Below are positions 53,583 through 63,997 of a stretch of 64,000 nucleotides of DNA, one piece after another. The DNA is from Enterobacterales bacterium CwR94. GTDB taxonomy: Bacteria > Pseudomonadota > Gammaproteobacteria > Enterobacterales > Enterobacteriaceae. The stretch's first letter is position 1. Each line of letters starts with the position of its first letter. The position numbers and the translations under genes are program-made. The notes beneath the pieces are model-generated. The model was given only the letters and a program-made list of their open reading frames with translations, searched no databases and was not told where the DNA came from. The DNA lies in NCBI GenBank assembly GCA_002837195.1, contig KZ478064.1, positions 232,050 through 296,049 of the forward strand, written 5' to 3'.

Positions 53583-55381
53583 GGTTTACCTCGGAGTGTG
53601 TCGTCCAATATTTCATGCATGACCCGGCCTTCTAACCGGCTGGGATCGAGACCCAGCAAGTGGGCAATGGTCGCCGCAGGGTCGATCATTTTAAAAGGAC
53701 CGCGCTGGTGGCGATCGTGGTAATACCCTTTGCGAATGCCAGCACCGACCGCCAGCAGCGCACCGTAGTTAGAGGACATGGCTGTCTGTGCGGTGGGCTT
53801 TTGTGGACCGTGATTGGCACCCGGCACGTCGACCGGACAGATATCTTCGCCGCCCCGACTGGTTCCCCAGACGAAACCGGTGTTATAGGCGAACACAATA
53901 TCTCCCGCGCACGCTCCCCAAAAACCTATCGCGGCAGCATCCTCTTTCTGCAACACAATGCTGACCGCATTGCGCAGTTCCCCTTTGTGCTGAACATGCC
54001 AGTTGCCCAGCGCATGTTGGACGTGCTCGCAGACGGCCTGGAAGGCTTCAGGCGGCACGATGCCATCCGCTTCCCGGCCTTGTAGATTGACGAAGATTTC
54101 GAGCCCGCCGCGCTCATCCTTCAAGTACACTTTGCTGCTGGCACGTTCCACATCGCCTTCTGGCGTGAGCGAGACCAACCCGTGTTTGGCCAGATAGCGG
54201 TTGATGTCGCACATCCAGGCATTGGGCACGGCACCGTGGTCAGACACCATCAACAACGTGGTGTCGGCGTCCATTTCAGCACGCAGTACGCCCAGCGTGT
54301 CATCCAGCAGGCGGTAACATTCGCGCATTACGGCTTCATAGCGTTCTGCCTGCTGCGCATCGTAGAACGGTGAGGCCGGATCGCTTTGGCCCAAACAGTT
54401 GTGATGTGATTCATCCACCAAACGATGAACGGTGGCCCACAGGCTGAAACCCTGCTGCTGTGTGAGCTGCAAGGCGCTGGCGGCCAACCAGCGCGACTGC
54501 TGATCGCCTTCTTGCCAGGTGGCATCCAGATAAGCCTCATCCGGTGCCGCTTTCATGACCCATTTGCTGAACCACGGGCCTTGTTGCAGCAGCGTTTTTC
54601 CTGTCGCCGTATCAGAGGCCAGCCCCTGGCTGTGCGTGACCTGGCTTTGCAGGATTTCAATATCATTCTGCTGGGCGTCGCAGCGTCCAAGCCAGAAACG
54701 CACACTCCCCGGCACATCCAGTGCGCTAAGCGATATCCATTCACTCCAGGCGTGTGGTTGGAGTACCACCTCTCGCTGCGGCAAATGCAGCACCAGATGG
54801 TTTTGCTGCAGGCTGAGCGTGAGTACCACATGGTGTTGTTCACCGTGCAGCGTCATACGCCAGCGGTCACCCTCCTGTTCCAGCGCCTGCCATGTGCCTT
54901 TATCGTGATACGCCAGGCTGGAAGAGGGCGGCCACCCGAGTTTTTGCTGTTTGACTTGTTGATGACCGGTGTGTGCGGCATAGCGCGTGGTATGGCCGCT
55001 TGGCTTAAAGATTTCTCCCGGCCAGCTTTGCGCACGTCCCCAGTAGGGGGCCCACGTAAAATGGGGGGCTTCGGCGGCAACGGTTTCCGGGAAATGCACC
55101 AGCGCGGCTTTTTGTCCGGCGCGTGCAAGTGCAGCCAGTAAATTCCCGCGCTCGGCATTATTGGCGGGCATCGCCTGGCCTTGCCACGCGGTACCCGGTG
55201 CCTGTCCCGTCATAAAACTGACGAAGTTGACGTCGCCCCAGGCTGAGATATAGGGCAGTAACTCAGCGGCGGCGCCTTCGCGCAGCATCGCGCTGATATT
55301 GGGCAGGACGCCCTGCGCGGCATAGCGTTGCAGTAGCGGCATCGACAAGCCGTCGACGCCAAAGACAATGACTTTTGGCAT
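53579..55381 (-). CDS. Alkaline-phosphatase-superfamily hydrolase (type I phosphodiesterase/NPP-like)
   Basis: The protein has 600 residues from the ATG at 55381. The N-terminus 'PKVIVFGVDGLSMPLLQRY' gives the first metal-binding Asp, SFMTGQAPG holds the likely Thr nucleophile, and 'TLLMVSDHGAVPN' gives Asp-His ligands; a further His lies in VPGANHGPQKP. This is the metal site of the nucleotide pyrophosphatase/phosphodiesterase branch. No signal peptide is seen, so it should act in the cytoplasm. A large insert (about 170-300) is beta-rich and unassigned. It starts 13 nt after the GntR gene and overlaps the dehydratase gene. A phosphatase or phosphoesterase in an acid-sugar operon is unusual. 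Confidence 0.78.
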   Translation of the reverse strand: MPKVIVFGVDGLSMPLLQRYAAQGVLPNISAMLREGAAAELLPYISAWGDVNFVSFMTGQAPGTAWQGQAMPANNAERGNLLAALARAGQKAALVHFPETVAAEAPHFTWAPYWGRAQSWPGEIFKPSGHTTRYAAHTGHQQVKQQKLGWPPSSSLAYHDKGTWQALEQEGDRWRMTLHGEQHHVVLTLSLQQNHLVLHLPQREVVLQPHAWSEWISLSALDVPGSVRFWLGRCDAQQNDIEILQSQVTHSQGLASDTATGKTLLQQGPWFSKWVMKAAPDEAYLDATWQEGDQQSRWLAASALQLTQQQGFSLWATVHRLVDESHHNCLGQSDPASPFYDAQQAERYEAVMRECYRLLDDTLGVLRAEMDADTTLLMVSDHGAVPNAWMCDINRYLAKHGLVSLTPEGDVERASSKVYLKDERGGLEIFVNLQGREADGIVPPEAFQAVCEHVQHALGNWHVQHKGELRNAVSIVLQKEDAAAIGFWGACAGDIVFAYNTGFVWGTSRGGEDICPVDVPGANHGPQKPTAQTAMSSNYGALLAVGAGIRKGYYHDRHQRGPFKMIDPAATIAHLLGLDPSRLEGRVMHEILDDTLRGKP

Positions 55382-55394
55382 GGTAGAGCTCCGG

Positions 55395-56102
55395 TTACTG
55401 GCGTTGCGGCGGTGAAAGCGCGATATCGGTCGCGTAATCGCTGTTTTGCTGCATGATGCTTTCCAGCAGACTTTGACGGCTGCTGCGAATGTGATGACGC
55501 ATGGTTTGCTCCGCGAGGTCTTCATCGCGCGCGAGCAGGGCATTGAGAACATCGCGGTGTTCACGCCACGACTGGCGCTTACGGCCCGGCAGACTGCTGG
55601 CCAGCACGTGGAACAGACGCAATCTGTCGAGATAGACCGTCATCATGTTGTTGATAAAGTGGTTATTGGCGTAGGCGAAAATCAAATCGTGTAATGAGTC
55701 ACCGGGATCGCTGACGGCCGCTTCGTTATCGATCAACGCCTGCTCCAGCGAATCCAGAAACGTTGCCATGGCTTGCAGCTTCTCCTGCGGGATCCGATGC
55801 GTGGCATTGCGCGCCGAGATCCCCTCCAGCGCTTCGCGGATCTCAAACAATTCCTGAATATCACGCAGGCGGATCTGGCTTACAAACCAGCCCTTGCGCG
55901 GTGCCAGCTCCACAAAGCGCTCTTGTTGCAAGCGATACAGGGCTTCGCGGATCGGGGTGCGACTCATTGACAGTTTTTCGATCAATCCCATTTCGGTGAG
56001 TGAACTGCCGGGGGCCAGTTCCATATCGAGGATCATCGCCTTGATTTTTTCATAGGCGACAAAGCTCAGTGACTGTTTAAGCTGCGGGGTTTCATCACGC
56101 AT
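55395..56102 (-). CDS. GntR-family (FCD/VanR-type) transcriptional regulator
   Basis: The 235-residue protein has a winged helix at about 15-80 ('PGSSLTEMGLIEKLSMSRTP', then IREALYRLQQERFVE) and a helical FCD effector domain (about 95-225) with conserved Asp and His residues (HDLIFAYANNH, HRDVLNALL) that usually bind a metal and an organic acid. The ATG at 56102 has AAGGAG six bases upstream. It lies between the transporter and hydrolase genes and probably represses the operon through the palindrome at 57617. Confidence 0.85.
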   Translation of the reverse strand: MRDETPQLKQSLSFVAYEKIKAMILDMELAPGSSLTEMGLIEKLSMSRTPIREALYRLQQERFVELAPRKGWFVSQIRLRDIQELFEIREALEGISARNATHRIPQEKLQAMATFLDSLEQALIDNEAAVSDPGDSLHDLIFAYANNHFINNMMTVYLDRLRLFHVLASSLPGRKRQSWREHRDVLNALLARDEDLAEQTMRHHIRSSRQSLLESIMQQNSDYATDIALSPPQRQ

Positions 56103-56115
56103 GCTGCGCTCCTTG

Positions 56116-57486
56116 TCAGGCGTTTTCGTTGATCTTAAAGCGTTTAATATCACCGACGATCCACAGATAGCAGATCATCACCATCACTGCGTGGGCGATC
56201 ACAAACCACAACACGCCGTTGAACGATCCGGTGGCTTGCAGGATAAAACCGATAATGATCGGCGTCGTGATACTGGAGGCATTACTAAAGGTGTTGAGCA
56301 GGCTGCCAGACAGACCGGCGATCTCTTTTGGTGCCGTATCGGCATTGACTGTCCAGCCCATGCCGCCAATGCCTTTGCCGAGGAAGGAGAGTGCCATGAT
56401 CAGCACGACCACGGCTTCTGATCCCGTGTAGTTACACAGCACCATAATGCAGCACAGCAGCATGCCGCTGATAATCGGCAGCTTACGCGCCAGCGATAAC
56501 GACATACCGCGGCGGATCAGCAAGTCAGAAATAAAGCCGCCCATGATGCCACCAAGAAAACCGCATACCGCCGGGATTGCCGCGACAAATCCGGCTTTCA
56601 TGATAGTCATGTGTTTCTCTTGCACCAGGTAAACGGGAAACCAGGTAATAAAAAAGAAACCAATGGCATTCAGGCAATACTGCGCCAAATAGATGCCAAG
56701 CATCATGCGGCTTTTCAGCAATTGTTTGACGTAGCGGAGCTTGGGCTTTTCGGTCTTTTGATCTGGACGCTTATCTTTGTCCATATTGACCAGCGCGCCA
56801 CCTTTCGCGATGTAGTGCAATTCGGCCGCGTTGGCTTTGGGATGCTGGCTTGGCGCGTGGACCAGTTTGATAAAAATCGGTACAAAGGCGATGCCCAGTA
56901 AGCCCAGCACGGTAAATACGGAGTGCCAACCGTAAGTGTGGGCCAGCCATCCCATCAACGGCGCAAAGAACACGGTGGAACCGTATTGTGCCGAATTGAA
57001 AATAGCGGCGGCCGTTCCGCGTTCCGCGTCGGGAAACCAGGCCGCTACCAACCGGCTGTTGGCCGGGAAAGAGGGCGCTTCAGCCGCGCCAACCAAAAAG
57101 CGTAAGGCAAACAGCACCATCACCGCCGCACCGCCGGTGACAAATCCTGCCAGCCCGGTCATCAAGGTAAACAGCGACCATAAAAAGATGCTGAAACTGT
57201 AGATCACCTTCGAACCGTAGCGATCTAACAGCCAACCGCCAGGCAGTTGAAATAAAACATACGACCAGCCAAACGCAGAGAAGATAAAGCCCATGTCGAT
57301 GGCATTTAGCCCCAACTCGCTTGCCATGCTGGGGCCAGCCAGTGAAATCGAGGCACGATCCGCGTAGTTAATGAGTGTGACGAAAAACAGCAGCACGACC
57401 ACTAACCAGCGAATGTTGGTTTTACGTTGCGCTATCGCAGCGTCGTTGCAGTTGAGTGTGGAGGAATCCCCGGACTGATGTTGCAT
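56116..57486 (-). CDS. MFS transporter of the sugar-acid (GudP/GarP/DgoT-like) family
   Basis: The 456-residue protein has twelve membrane spans. The first span carries 'LINYADRASISLAGP', typical of the anion:cation symporter group of glucarate, galactarate and galactonate permeases, followed by 'FSAFGWSYVLFQLPGGWLLD' and RYGSK. It should bring an organic acid anion into the cell with protons. The ATG at 57486 has AGAGGG upstream. It is the first gene of the operon and is followed by gntR after 13 nt. The closeness to sugar-acid transporters supports the dehydratase assignment. Confidence 0.85.
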   Translation of the reverse strand: MQHQSGDSSTLNCNDAAIAQRKTNIRWLVVVLLFFVTLINYADRASISLAGPSMASELGLNAIDMGFIFSAFGWSYVLFQLPGGWLLDRYGSKVIYSFSIFLWSLFTLMTGLAGFVTGGAAVMVLFALRFLVGAAEAPSFPANSRLVAAWFPDAERGTAAAIFNSAQYGSTVFFAPLMGWLAHTYGWHSVFTVLGLLGIAFVPIFIKLVHAPSQHPKANAAELHYIAKGGALVNMDKDKRPDQKTEKPKLRYVKQLLKSRMMLGIYLAQYCLNAIGFFFITWFPVYLVQEKHMTIMKAGFVAAIPAVCGFLGGIMGGFISDLLIRRGMSLSLARKLPIISGMLLCCIMVLCNYTGSEAVVVLIMALSFLGKGIGGMGWTVNADTAPKEIAGLSGSLLNTFSNASSITTPIIIGFILQATGSFNGVLWFVIAHAVMVMICYLWIVGDIKRFKINENA

Positions 57487-57616
57487 AGCAAACCCTCTGG
57501 ACGAATGGTGACAGGCGCTGTGCGTGAAGCGGTTATCCTCCGCTTTATCGCAACAGCACGCTCCATTAGCCAGTGGAACCGCAGGGCAAACTGCGCCCAA
57601 ACCACCGGAATACGAA

Positions 57617-57626
57617 TTGTATACAA
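57617..57626. promoter_or_regulatory. GntR-type operator upstream of the MFS gene
   Basis: TTGTATACAA is a perfect 10-bp palindrome 130 bp before the transporter start. It resembles the TTGGTATACCAA-like sites of UxuR/ExuR and others of the FadR/VanR class. The GntR/FCD protein of the operon is the obvious candidate to bind it. Confidence 0.6.
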
Positions 57627-57708
57627 CGTAGATACAGGCTGGATTGAGATCAATAAAGCGGTGATTTTTTAGGCGTAAGTTGTGAAGAGGATCGCGGAAT
57701 AGCAATGC

Positions 57709-57733
57709 ACAGGGCCAGAATGTCTGGCCCTGT
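57709..57733 (-). terminator. Hairpin after mscM
   Basis: ACAGGGCCAG pairs with CTGGCCCTGT around AATGT just past the mscM stop codon. No T-run follows on the minus strand, so it is a weaker or processing-type terminator. Confidence 0.55.
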
Positions 57734-57738
57734 TAGCG

Positions 57739-60700
57739 TTAAAGTCCGCCAGATTTGTACTGACGAGCGGCGGGTGCGCCAGGAGAGGTTGGGGTTTTGC
57801 GTCCGGCCATTTCCATGCGTACCTGGAACGGTGGGAACGGCATCTCGAGGCCATGTTCTTTGTAGGCTTCAAGAATGAGACGATGCATTTCATGGCGCAG
57901 CGGCATACGGTGCCCCATCTCGGCGGCAAACAGACGCAGTTCATACAACTGAATACCCTGCTGCAAATCGACCAAAAAGGCTTCCGGGATCGGATTATCC
58001 AGTACCAGATGGCACCGGTGTGCTGCGCTAACCAGCATTTGCGCCACTTCTTCGCTGTTGGCATGAGCCGGTGCGGGAATGGTTAATACCACGCGCGTCA
58101 CGGAATCGGACAGCGACCAGTTAACGAATTGCTCGGTAATAAACGCCTTATTGGGCACGATAATTTCTTTTCGATCCCAGTCGGTGATGGTGGTCGCACG
58201 CGTATTAATACGGGTGATGCTGCCGGTGAGATCGCGAATGGTTACCGTATCGCCAATACGTATCGGCTTCTCAAACAAGATGATCAGGCCCGAGATAAAG
58301 TTGGCGAAAATCTCTTGCAGACCAAAGCCAAGTCCAACGGTTAAACCGGCAACCAGCCACTGCAGTTTTGACCACTCAATACCCAGCAGGGAAAAACCGG
58401 TCAGGCCGCCAATCAACAGCAGCATATATTTGGTCAGGGTGGTAATCGCATAACCTGTGCCTGGCGTCAGGCTCAGGTGTTGCAGCAGGCCCAGTTCGAG
58501 CATGGCGGGCAAGTTACGCACCAACTGTGTCGTGATGATAAACACCAATACGGCAATCAGAATGGCCCCGAGCGTAATGGGTTGCAGGCTTTCAACGCCC
58601 TGCACGGTGGTGCTGACATCCCACAGGCGAATGTTTTCCAGGAAGCCAAACGCCGAATGGATTTCTGACCACAAGACGATCACGGAAACCAGGGCGATCA
58701 TGGTGAGCAGTGAGCGCACTAACCGCAAGGACTGGGCGCTGATGGCATCCAGATCGATCACCGGCTCATCAATATCGCCTCCGTCACCGCCGTTGGAAGC
58801 GGGCAGGGCTTCTTCTTCGCCGCGTGCACGCTGCGCCAGAATTTCTGCACGGCGCTGACGGGCGCGATCAAAGGCAATACGGCGGCGTTGTATCAGCATC
58901 CAGCGTCGTACGATGTGATACACCACCAACAGCAGGAACCAGATAGCGACTGACATTTCCAGACGCCCCAACAGCGCCTGCGCCGTTGCCAGATAGCCGA
59001 CGCCAGAGGCAAAGGCGGCAACCAGCGGAATGCACAGCAGCAGATTCCACCAGAAGGTGTTGAGCATATTCTCGCCGTTGCCTTCTTTATCCAGATGCAG
59101 CGGAATGCCCGCGCGTTTCAGGCTCAGCGTCACCACGCACAGCGCGCCACAAATCAGAATAAAGCACAGACGGCCCAGCGTGCTGGAGAAGGTGCGATCG
59201 TCAATATTGCCGCAGGCAATCAGCAACATAATCAGCGGAACAATCAACCCAATAGAGAGCCGGTAATAACGCATAGCACGTGAAACGCGCGCCTGTGGCC
59301 AGCGGAAGTGAGTAATAAACAGCCCTTGTGGACGGGCAAAGGAGGCGCTGATCATAAAGGCCCACAGCACGGGGAGCGTGGCCGTGATGCCTTTGCCGAT
59401 CGCAACGGCGATTGGGTACGGCCAGGCTTGTTGTAAGCCATAGCCCAAGGCCCACCACAGCACGGGAATCGGTATCGCCACCACGATAGACCAGAACACC
59501 GTCCGCATGGTCAGACTAAATTGATCCTGTGTGACTTTTCCCACGCGACTGGCCGCACGAGCCAGAAAAGCGTGGTAATGGCGACGTGAACTGATACTGA
59601 AACCCACCAGTAACACAGCGCCAATAATGGGGAAGATGGTTTCTTTGCTGGTAAACATCATGACCAGCGCGCTGCCCAGTTGACCCAGCGTATCGAGCGA
59701 TAACATACGATGCAGGTCACGCGCGACTTCCAATGGATAGGTCAAACCCATTGGATTGACGTCAGCACTCCAGAAGAGATAGCGGTGAGCAGCTTGCTTG
59801 ATCTCATCTAACGCGTCAGAAAGCTGCCCATTGGCGACTTTCAGCTTGGTCACTTCAAGGATCAAATTGTCGCTGCCCGATATCAACGATCCTAACAACT
59901 CGCTTTGGGTGCGTAACTGCGCATCCAGAATGCGTTTCTGCTCGGGTTTCAGGGCGTCGCCGTTCTCTTGTTTAAGCTGGCGTAACTGGTTTTGCTGGCT
60001 GAGGCGATCTTCATAGTAGAGACGCTGAACCCGCAGTTGCGCCATGTCGCTATCAAGCTGTTGCGATTGCGGCATATCGGGCAAGCGTGCGACCTGCGCG
60101 CGCAGGGCTTCACCCAACACATTCGACACCCCCAGCCACTGCGACTGTTCCCGAATGGTGCTCAGCGCCTGGCGCACCTTAATGGTGTTATTGGTGGCCT
60201 GACGTTGCTGAGAGGCAATCAGATCCATGCGCTGTGCTTGTTGATTCAGGGCGGCAGAGAGTTCCCGGTTAACACGGAACTGTTCGGTGATTTTAGGCGG
60301 CAGATCGGCGCTGTTTTCGGCTAAAAGTTCGGTGCGCTCTAGTGCGAGTTCTGCTTCACGTTGGCGTAGCGAGTTCAGGTGGTTGCGCAATGCTTGCAGG
60401 TAGCTGTCGAGTTGCTCTGCCTGTTTCTGATGCAGCTCAGCCCGCATGCGGGCAAGTTCCTGCCGGTTATTGGCGGAAAGCTGGGCGAGTTGCAGTTCAT
60501 CAACGCGTGTTTTTAACGCGGCGGATTCCGCCTGGCGCGCCCATTGCTGGGCCTGAGTTTCGCTGTTCGCCGGTTTAGGCATGGCCTGCAGGCGGCGCTC
60601 AATTTCACTCAGGGCGCGGCGAGCATCCGTTTGTTGCTGTGGCAGTTGACTGAGTGAGTCACTGATTTCACGGCTGCGTTCTTGTTCTTGCTGTGCCTGG

Positions 60701-61068
60701 CGGCTCTCTTCAACCTGCTGGCTACTGACCTGTAAGATCTCTTGATCCAGTTCAGCGCTGGTGATGTTGGGACGAATACTTTTCGGGCTATCGGTGAGCG
60801 CTGCGATTTGCTGGCGCAATTCGCGTGACATCTTCGGGAAGTCGTCAATCACCTTTTGATAAAATTGCGTTCTTGCCAGCGACTTCTCGCGCTCATCCAG
60901 CGACTTGATGGCCGCTTCGAGCGTCTGCACTCTGTCCTGTTGAGTGGCCGTTTTATCAGCCTTCGCATTCTCAAGTTCCTGTTTGAGCTGTGTGCTTTCA
61001 GGCACACTGGCCGCCATCAATGGCAGGCTGACACACCAGCACAACAGTAAAGCAAGTATCAGACGCAC
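57739..61068 (-). CDS. mscM: MscM (YjeP), mechanosensitive channel of miniconductance
   Basis: The 1109-residue protein has a signal peptide, a long periplasmic coiled-coil region of about 450 residues rich in Gln and Glu, around eleven membrane spans, and the MscS-like core at the C-terminus ('GLGFGLQEIFANFISGLIIL', then FEKPIRIGDTVTI). Its length and sequence match E. coli MscM. It opens under membrane tension and relieves osmotic shock. The gene starts 12 nt after psd and is co-transcribed with it. Confidence 0.96.
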   Translation of the reverse strand: MRLILALLLCWCVSLPLMAASVPESTQLKQELENAKADKTATQQDRVQTLEAAIKSLDEREKSLARTQFYQKVIDDFPKMSRELRQQIAALTDSPKSIRPNITSAELDQEILQVSSQQVEESRQAQQEQERSREISDSLSQLPQQQTDARRALSEIERRLQAMPKPANSETQAQQWARQAESAALKTRVDELQLAQLSANNRQELARMRAELHQKQAEQLDSYLQALRNHLNSLRQREAELALERTELLAENSADLPPKITEQFRVNRELSAALNQQAQRMDLIASQQRQATNNTIKVRQALSTIREQSQWLGVSNVLGEALRAQVARLPDMPQSQQLDSDMAQLRVQRLYYEDRLSQQNQLRQLKQENGDALKPEQKRILDAQLRTQSELLGSLISGSDNLILEVTKLKVANGQLSDALDEIKQAAHRYLFWSADVNPMGLTYPLEVARDLHRMLSLDTLGQLGSALVMMFTSKETIFPIIGAVLLVGFSISSRRHYHAFLARAASRVGKVTQDQFSLTMRTVFWSIVVAIPIPVLWWALGYGLQQAWPYPIAVAIGKGITATLPVLWAFMISASFARPQGLFITHFRWPQARVSRAMRYYRLSIGLIVPLIMLLIACGNIDDRTFSSTLGRLCFILICGALCVVTLSLKRAGIPLHLDKEGNGENMLNTFWWNLLLCIPLVAAFASGVGYLATAQALLGRLEMSVAIWFLLLVVYHIVRRWMLIQRRRIAFDRARQRRAEILAQRARGEEEALPASNGGDGGDIDEPVIDLDAISAQSLRLVRSLLTMIALVSVIVLWSEIHSAFGFLENIRLWDVSTTVQGVESLQPITLGAILIAVLVFIITTQLVRNLPAMLELGLLQHLSLTPGTGYAITTLTKYMLLLIGGLTGFSLLGIEWSKLQWLVAGLTVGLGFGLQEIFANFISGLIILFEKPIRIGDTVTIRDLTGSITRINTRATTITDWDRKEIIVPNKAFITEQFVNWSLSDSVTRVVLTIPAPAHANSEEVAQMLVSAAHRCHLVLDNPIPEAFLVDLQQGIQLYELRLFAAEMGHRMPLRHEMHRLILEAYKEHGLEMPFPPFQVRMEMAGRKTPTSPGAPAARQYKSGGL

Positions 61069-61080
61069 GATCGCGATTCC

Positions 61081-61968
61081 TTAACTGACTGTTGTGTCAA
61101 CCGGCACATCTTGAGCCTGTAGCCCGTGTGCCAGAGGTTGGCCCATGCGTGTGACAACGCCATTGGCCAGGCTGGGGTTTAATGCAATCTGCTCAGGGGC
61201 AAACAGATTGATAACGGTTGAGCCGAGCTTGAAGCGCCCCATTTCCTGGCCCTTCAGTAATACCACTTCGCCTTCCTCGTAAGTCCAACGTTTAATCACG
61301 CCTTCACGAGGTGGCGTGATGGTACCCGCCCACACGGTTTCAATGCTGCCGACAATCGTGGCACCCACCAGAATCTGCGCCATTGGGCCGAAATCGGTAT
61401 CGAAATAGCAGATAACGCGCTCATTACGGGCAAACAGATTGGGAACGTTGGCCGCCGTTAACGGATTAACGGAGTAAAGATCGCCGGGGACATACACCAT
61501 TTCACGCAGGATACCGTTACACGGCATATGCACACGATGGTAGTCACGCGGTGCCAGATAAATCGTGGCAAACAAACCGTCGCGGAATTGCTCAGCACGT
61601 TGCGCATTCCCCGCTAACAGCGCTTCGATGCTGTAGTGATGGCCTTTCGCCTGGAAAATTTGATCGCCTGCAATTGGGCCCAGTTGGCTGACCGCGCCGT
61701 CGGCGGGTTGCACTAACTGGTTGGCATCGGTCGCCATCGGGCGGGCATCGTCGCGCAATGGACGCACAAAGAAGTCATTGAACGTACGGTAGCTGGCGGT
61801 ATCGGGTTTCTGTGCTTCTGACATATCGACCTTGTAGAACCAGGCGAAAATATCAATCACCAGTTTGGTAAGACGGCCTGCACGTTTACTTGCGCCCCAA
61901 CCGGCTAACTCCGTTAGTCCCTTCTTTGGCAGGATATGTTGCAAGCCAAGTTTAATTCTGTCCAACAC
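61081..61968 (-). CDS. psd: Phosphatidylserine decarboxylase proenzyme
   Basis: The 295-residue proenzyme cleaves itself at Gly-Ser in '[15 protein letters not shown]' to make the pyruvoyl cofactor, then forms phosphatidylethanolamine from phosphatidylserine at the inner membrane. Further blocks include '[18 protein letters not shown]' and '[17 protein letters not shown]'. The GTG at 61968 has GGAGG five bases upstream and agrees with the start of E. coli Psd; an ATG 18 codons upstream lacks a good site. The C-terminal tail is shorter than that of the E. coli enzyme. Confidence 0.96.
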   Translation of the reverse strand: MLDRIKLGLQHILPKKGLTELAGWGASKRAGRLTKLVIDIFAWFYKVDMSEAQKPDTASYRTFNDFFVRPLRDDARPMATDANQLVQPADGAVSQLGPIAGDQIFQAKGHHYSIEALLAGNAQRAEQFRDGLFATIYLAPRDYHRVHMPCNGILREMVYVPGDLYSVNPLTAANVPNLFARNERVICYFDTDFGPMAQILVGATIVGSIETVWAGTITPPREGVIKRWTYEEGEVVLLKGQEMGRFKLGSTVINLFAPEQIALNPSLANGVVTRMGQPLAHGLQAQDVPVDTTVS

Positions 61969-62036
61969 GTTAGCCTCCAGGCTGAATTCAGGTCGCAAAA
62001 AATGGGGTCGAATTGTACCCATGACATCTTAAATTG

Positions 62037-63086
62037 TCAGTCATCCGTTGCAGAAAAGTTCTTGCGGATTTTTACTTGCGCCATGCTTTCCAGAATGCGG
62101 TGATAATTATCAAAACGCGATTCGTCAATCTCACCGTTTTGTACGGCTTCGCGCAGTGCGCAGCCTGGATCATCGCCGTGTTTACAATCCCGGAATTTGC
62201 AGTCGCCAAGGTAGTTGCGGAATTCGACAAATCCGCGGGTGATTTGTTCCGGCTCCAGATGCCAGAGACCAAATTCGCGCACCCCTGGGGAGTCGATAAG
62301 GCGTCCACCGTGTGGGAAATGGTACATGCGAGCCGCCGTGGTGGTGTGTTGGCCTAAGCCTGAAACATCAGAGACATCATTGGTGAGGATTTCCGCCGCG
62401 CCGGATTCTAAACCGAGCAGGGTATTGAGCAGGCTGGACTTGCCCACACCAGACTGGCCAGCAAAAATACTGATGCGGCCGGTCAGTGCCTCTTCCAGCG
62501 GTTGCAGTCCAGACTTCACCCGGCTGGACACCATCAACACGCGATAGCCAATTTTACGGTAGATTTCCATCTGCTCTTCGACAAAAGCCATCCCGTCGGC
62601 GTCCAGCAGGTCGACTTTGTTGAGCACCAGGATGGGCTCCACATCCAGCGTCTCAGATGCCACCAAATAGCGGTCAATAATGTTCAGTGACAGTTCCGGT
62701 AAAATGGCCGAGACAATAATAATTTGGTCAATGTTGGCCGCAATCGGTTTGACGCCATCGTAAAAATCAGGGCGCGTCAGCACGGAGGTGCGCTCATGCA
62801 CGGCTTCCACAATGCCCTTGACCGTGGCGGAACCTTCTGCGCCAGGACGCCAAACGACACGGTCACCGGTTACCAGTGAGCGCAGGGTACGGCGGATATT
62901 GCAGCGGTGAATCTGGCCTTCTGCATCTTCAACATCGGCATGCATGCCAAAGCGGCTAATGACCAGCCCGTCACGCGGCTCGCCAAACTGGCTATCATCT
63001 GGCTCTGCTTTAGGCTCACGCAGGCGTCGCTGGTGGTTTTCTTTCACACGGCGTTGCTGGCCTTTCGACAGTTTGTTTTTGCTCAC
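62037..63086 (-). CDS. rsgA: RsgA, small ribosomal subunit maturation GTPase
   Basis: The 349-residue protein has an OB-fold (about 40-110), a circularly permuted GTPase domain with 'VLNKVDLLD' (G4) before '[14 protein letters not shown]' (G1), then '[11 protein letters not shown]' (G3), and a zinc-binding C-terminus ([14 protein letters not shown]). It checks late assembly of the 30S subunit. The GTG at 63086 is used, as in E. coli, with TGGAG upstream. It is divergent from orn. Confidence 0.96.
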   Translation of the reverse strand: MSKNKLSKGQQRRVKENHQRRLREPKAEPDDSQFGEPRDGLVISRFGMHADVEDAEGQIHRCNIRRTLRSLVTGDRVVWRPGAEGSATVKGIVEAVHERTSVLTRPDFYDGVKPIAANIDQIIIVSAILPELSLNIIDRYLVASETLDVEPILVLNKVDLLDADGMAFVEEQMEIYRKIGYRVLMVSSRVKSGLQPLEEALTGRISIFAGQSGVGKSSLLNTLLGLESGAAEILTNDVSDVSGLGQHTTTAARMYHFPHGGRLIDSPGVREFGLWHLEPEQITRGFVEFRNYLGDCKFRDCKHGDDPGCALREAVQNGEIDESRFDNYHRILESMAQVKIRKNFSATDD

Positions 63087-63176
63087 GCACTCGACTCCAG
63101 AGTCATCTGTTTCGCCCAGATGGGCAAAACGTCTATGATACACCGTTAAATGGGTATAACACAGGTAACCGCAAGC

Positions 63177-63722
63177 ATGAGTGGAAATGAAACCAACCTG
63201 ATCTGGATTGATCTGGAGATGACCGGATTAGATCCGGAACGCGATCGCATTATTGAAATCGCGACCATTGTCACGGATGCCAATTTGAACATTTTGGCCG
63301 AAGGCCCCGTTATGGCCGTGCATCAGTCTGATGCGCAACTGGCTTTGATGGATGACTGGAATGTTAAAACGCACACCAACAGTGGCTTAGTGGAGCGTGT
63401 TAAGGCCAGCGCCTTTGGCGATCGCGAAGCCGAACGTGCGACGCTGGACTTTTTGCAACAGTGGGCACCCGCTAACAGTTCACCCATTTGTGGTAACAGC
63501 ATCGGACAAGATCGCCGCTTTCTGTTTAAGTACATGCCAGAACTGGAAGCCTACTTCCATTATCGCTATCTGGATGTCAGCACCTTGAAAGAACTGGCGC
63601 GCCGTTGGAAACCAGAGATTTTGCCAGGTTTTAAAAAGCAGGGCAGCCATAAAGCGCTGGATGATATTCGCGAATCAATCGCGGAACTGGCTTATTACCG
63701 CGAGCACTTTTTGGCGCTGTAA
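63177..63722 (+). CDS. orn: Oligoribonuclease
   Basis: The 181-residue DEDDh 3'-5' exonuclease removes short RNAs and pGpG, the breakdown product of c-di-GMP. Catalytic motifs are present: '[12 protein letters not shown]', '[11 protein letters not shown]' and [11 protein letters not shown]. The ATG at 63177 gives the E. coli length of 181; a start nine codons upstream is not supported. The product is essential in E. coli. Confidence 0.98.
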   Translation: MSGNETNLIWIDLEMTGLDPERDRIIEIATIVTDANLNILAEGPVMAVHQSDAQLALMDDWNVKTHTNSGLVERVKASAFGDREAERATLDFLQQWAPANSSPICGNSIGQDRRFLFKYMPELEAYFHYRYLDVSTLKELARRWKPEILPGFKKQGSHKALDDIRESIAELAYYREHFLAL

Positions 63723-63847
63723 ATGGGTTATCGGTTTGATCAGCATGCAGAATTCCGTGCGGTCAAACCGGAACTGCGACTATTTTCATCAGTTTGCCGA
63801 TTTAATCAGCAGTTGAAAGAAAAACGCAAAAATTTGCGCTGTAAGTC

Positions 63848-63875
63848 TTGCGGCGCTCCTCTTTTCTCGTATAAT
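63848..63875 (+). promoter_or_regulatory. Promoter of the tRNA-Gly operon
   Basis: A perfect TATAAT (63870-63875) is preceded by TTGCGG (63848-63853) at 16 bp and followed by a GC-rich stretch (gcgcctccc), the discriminator typical of stringently controlled stable-RNA genes. Confidence 0.75.
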
Positions 63876-63921
63876 GCGCCTCCCGTACCGATACAGAATT
63901 TGTTTTATATCGCTACGCTTT

Positions 63922-63997
<76 letters not shown>

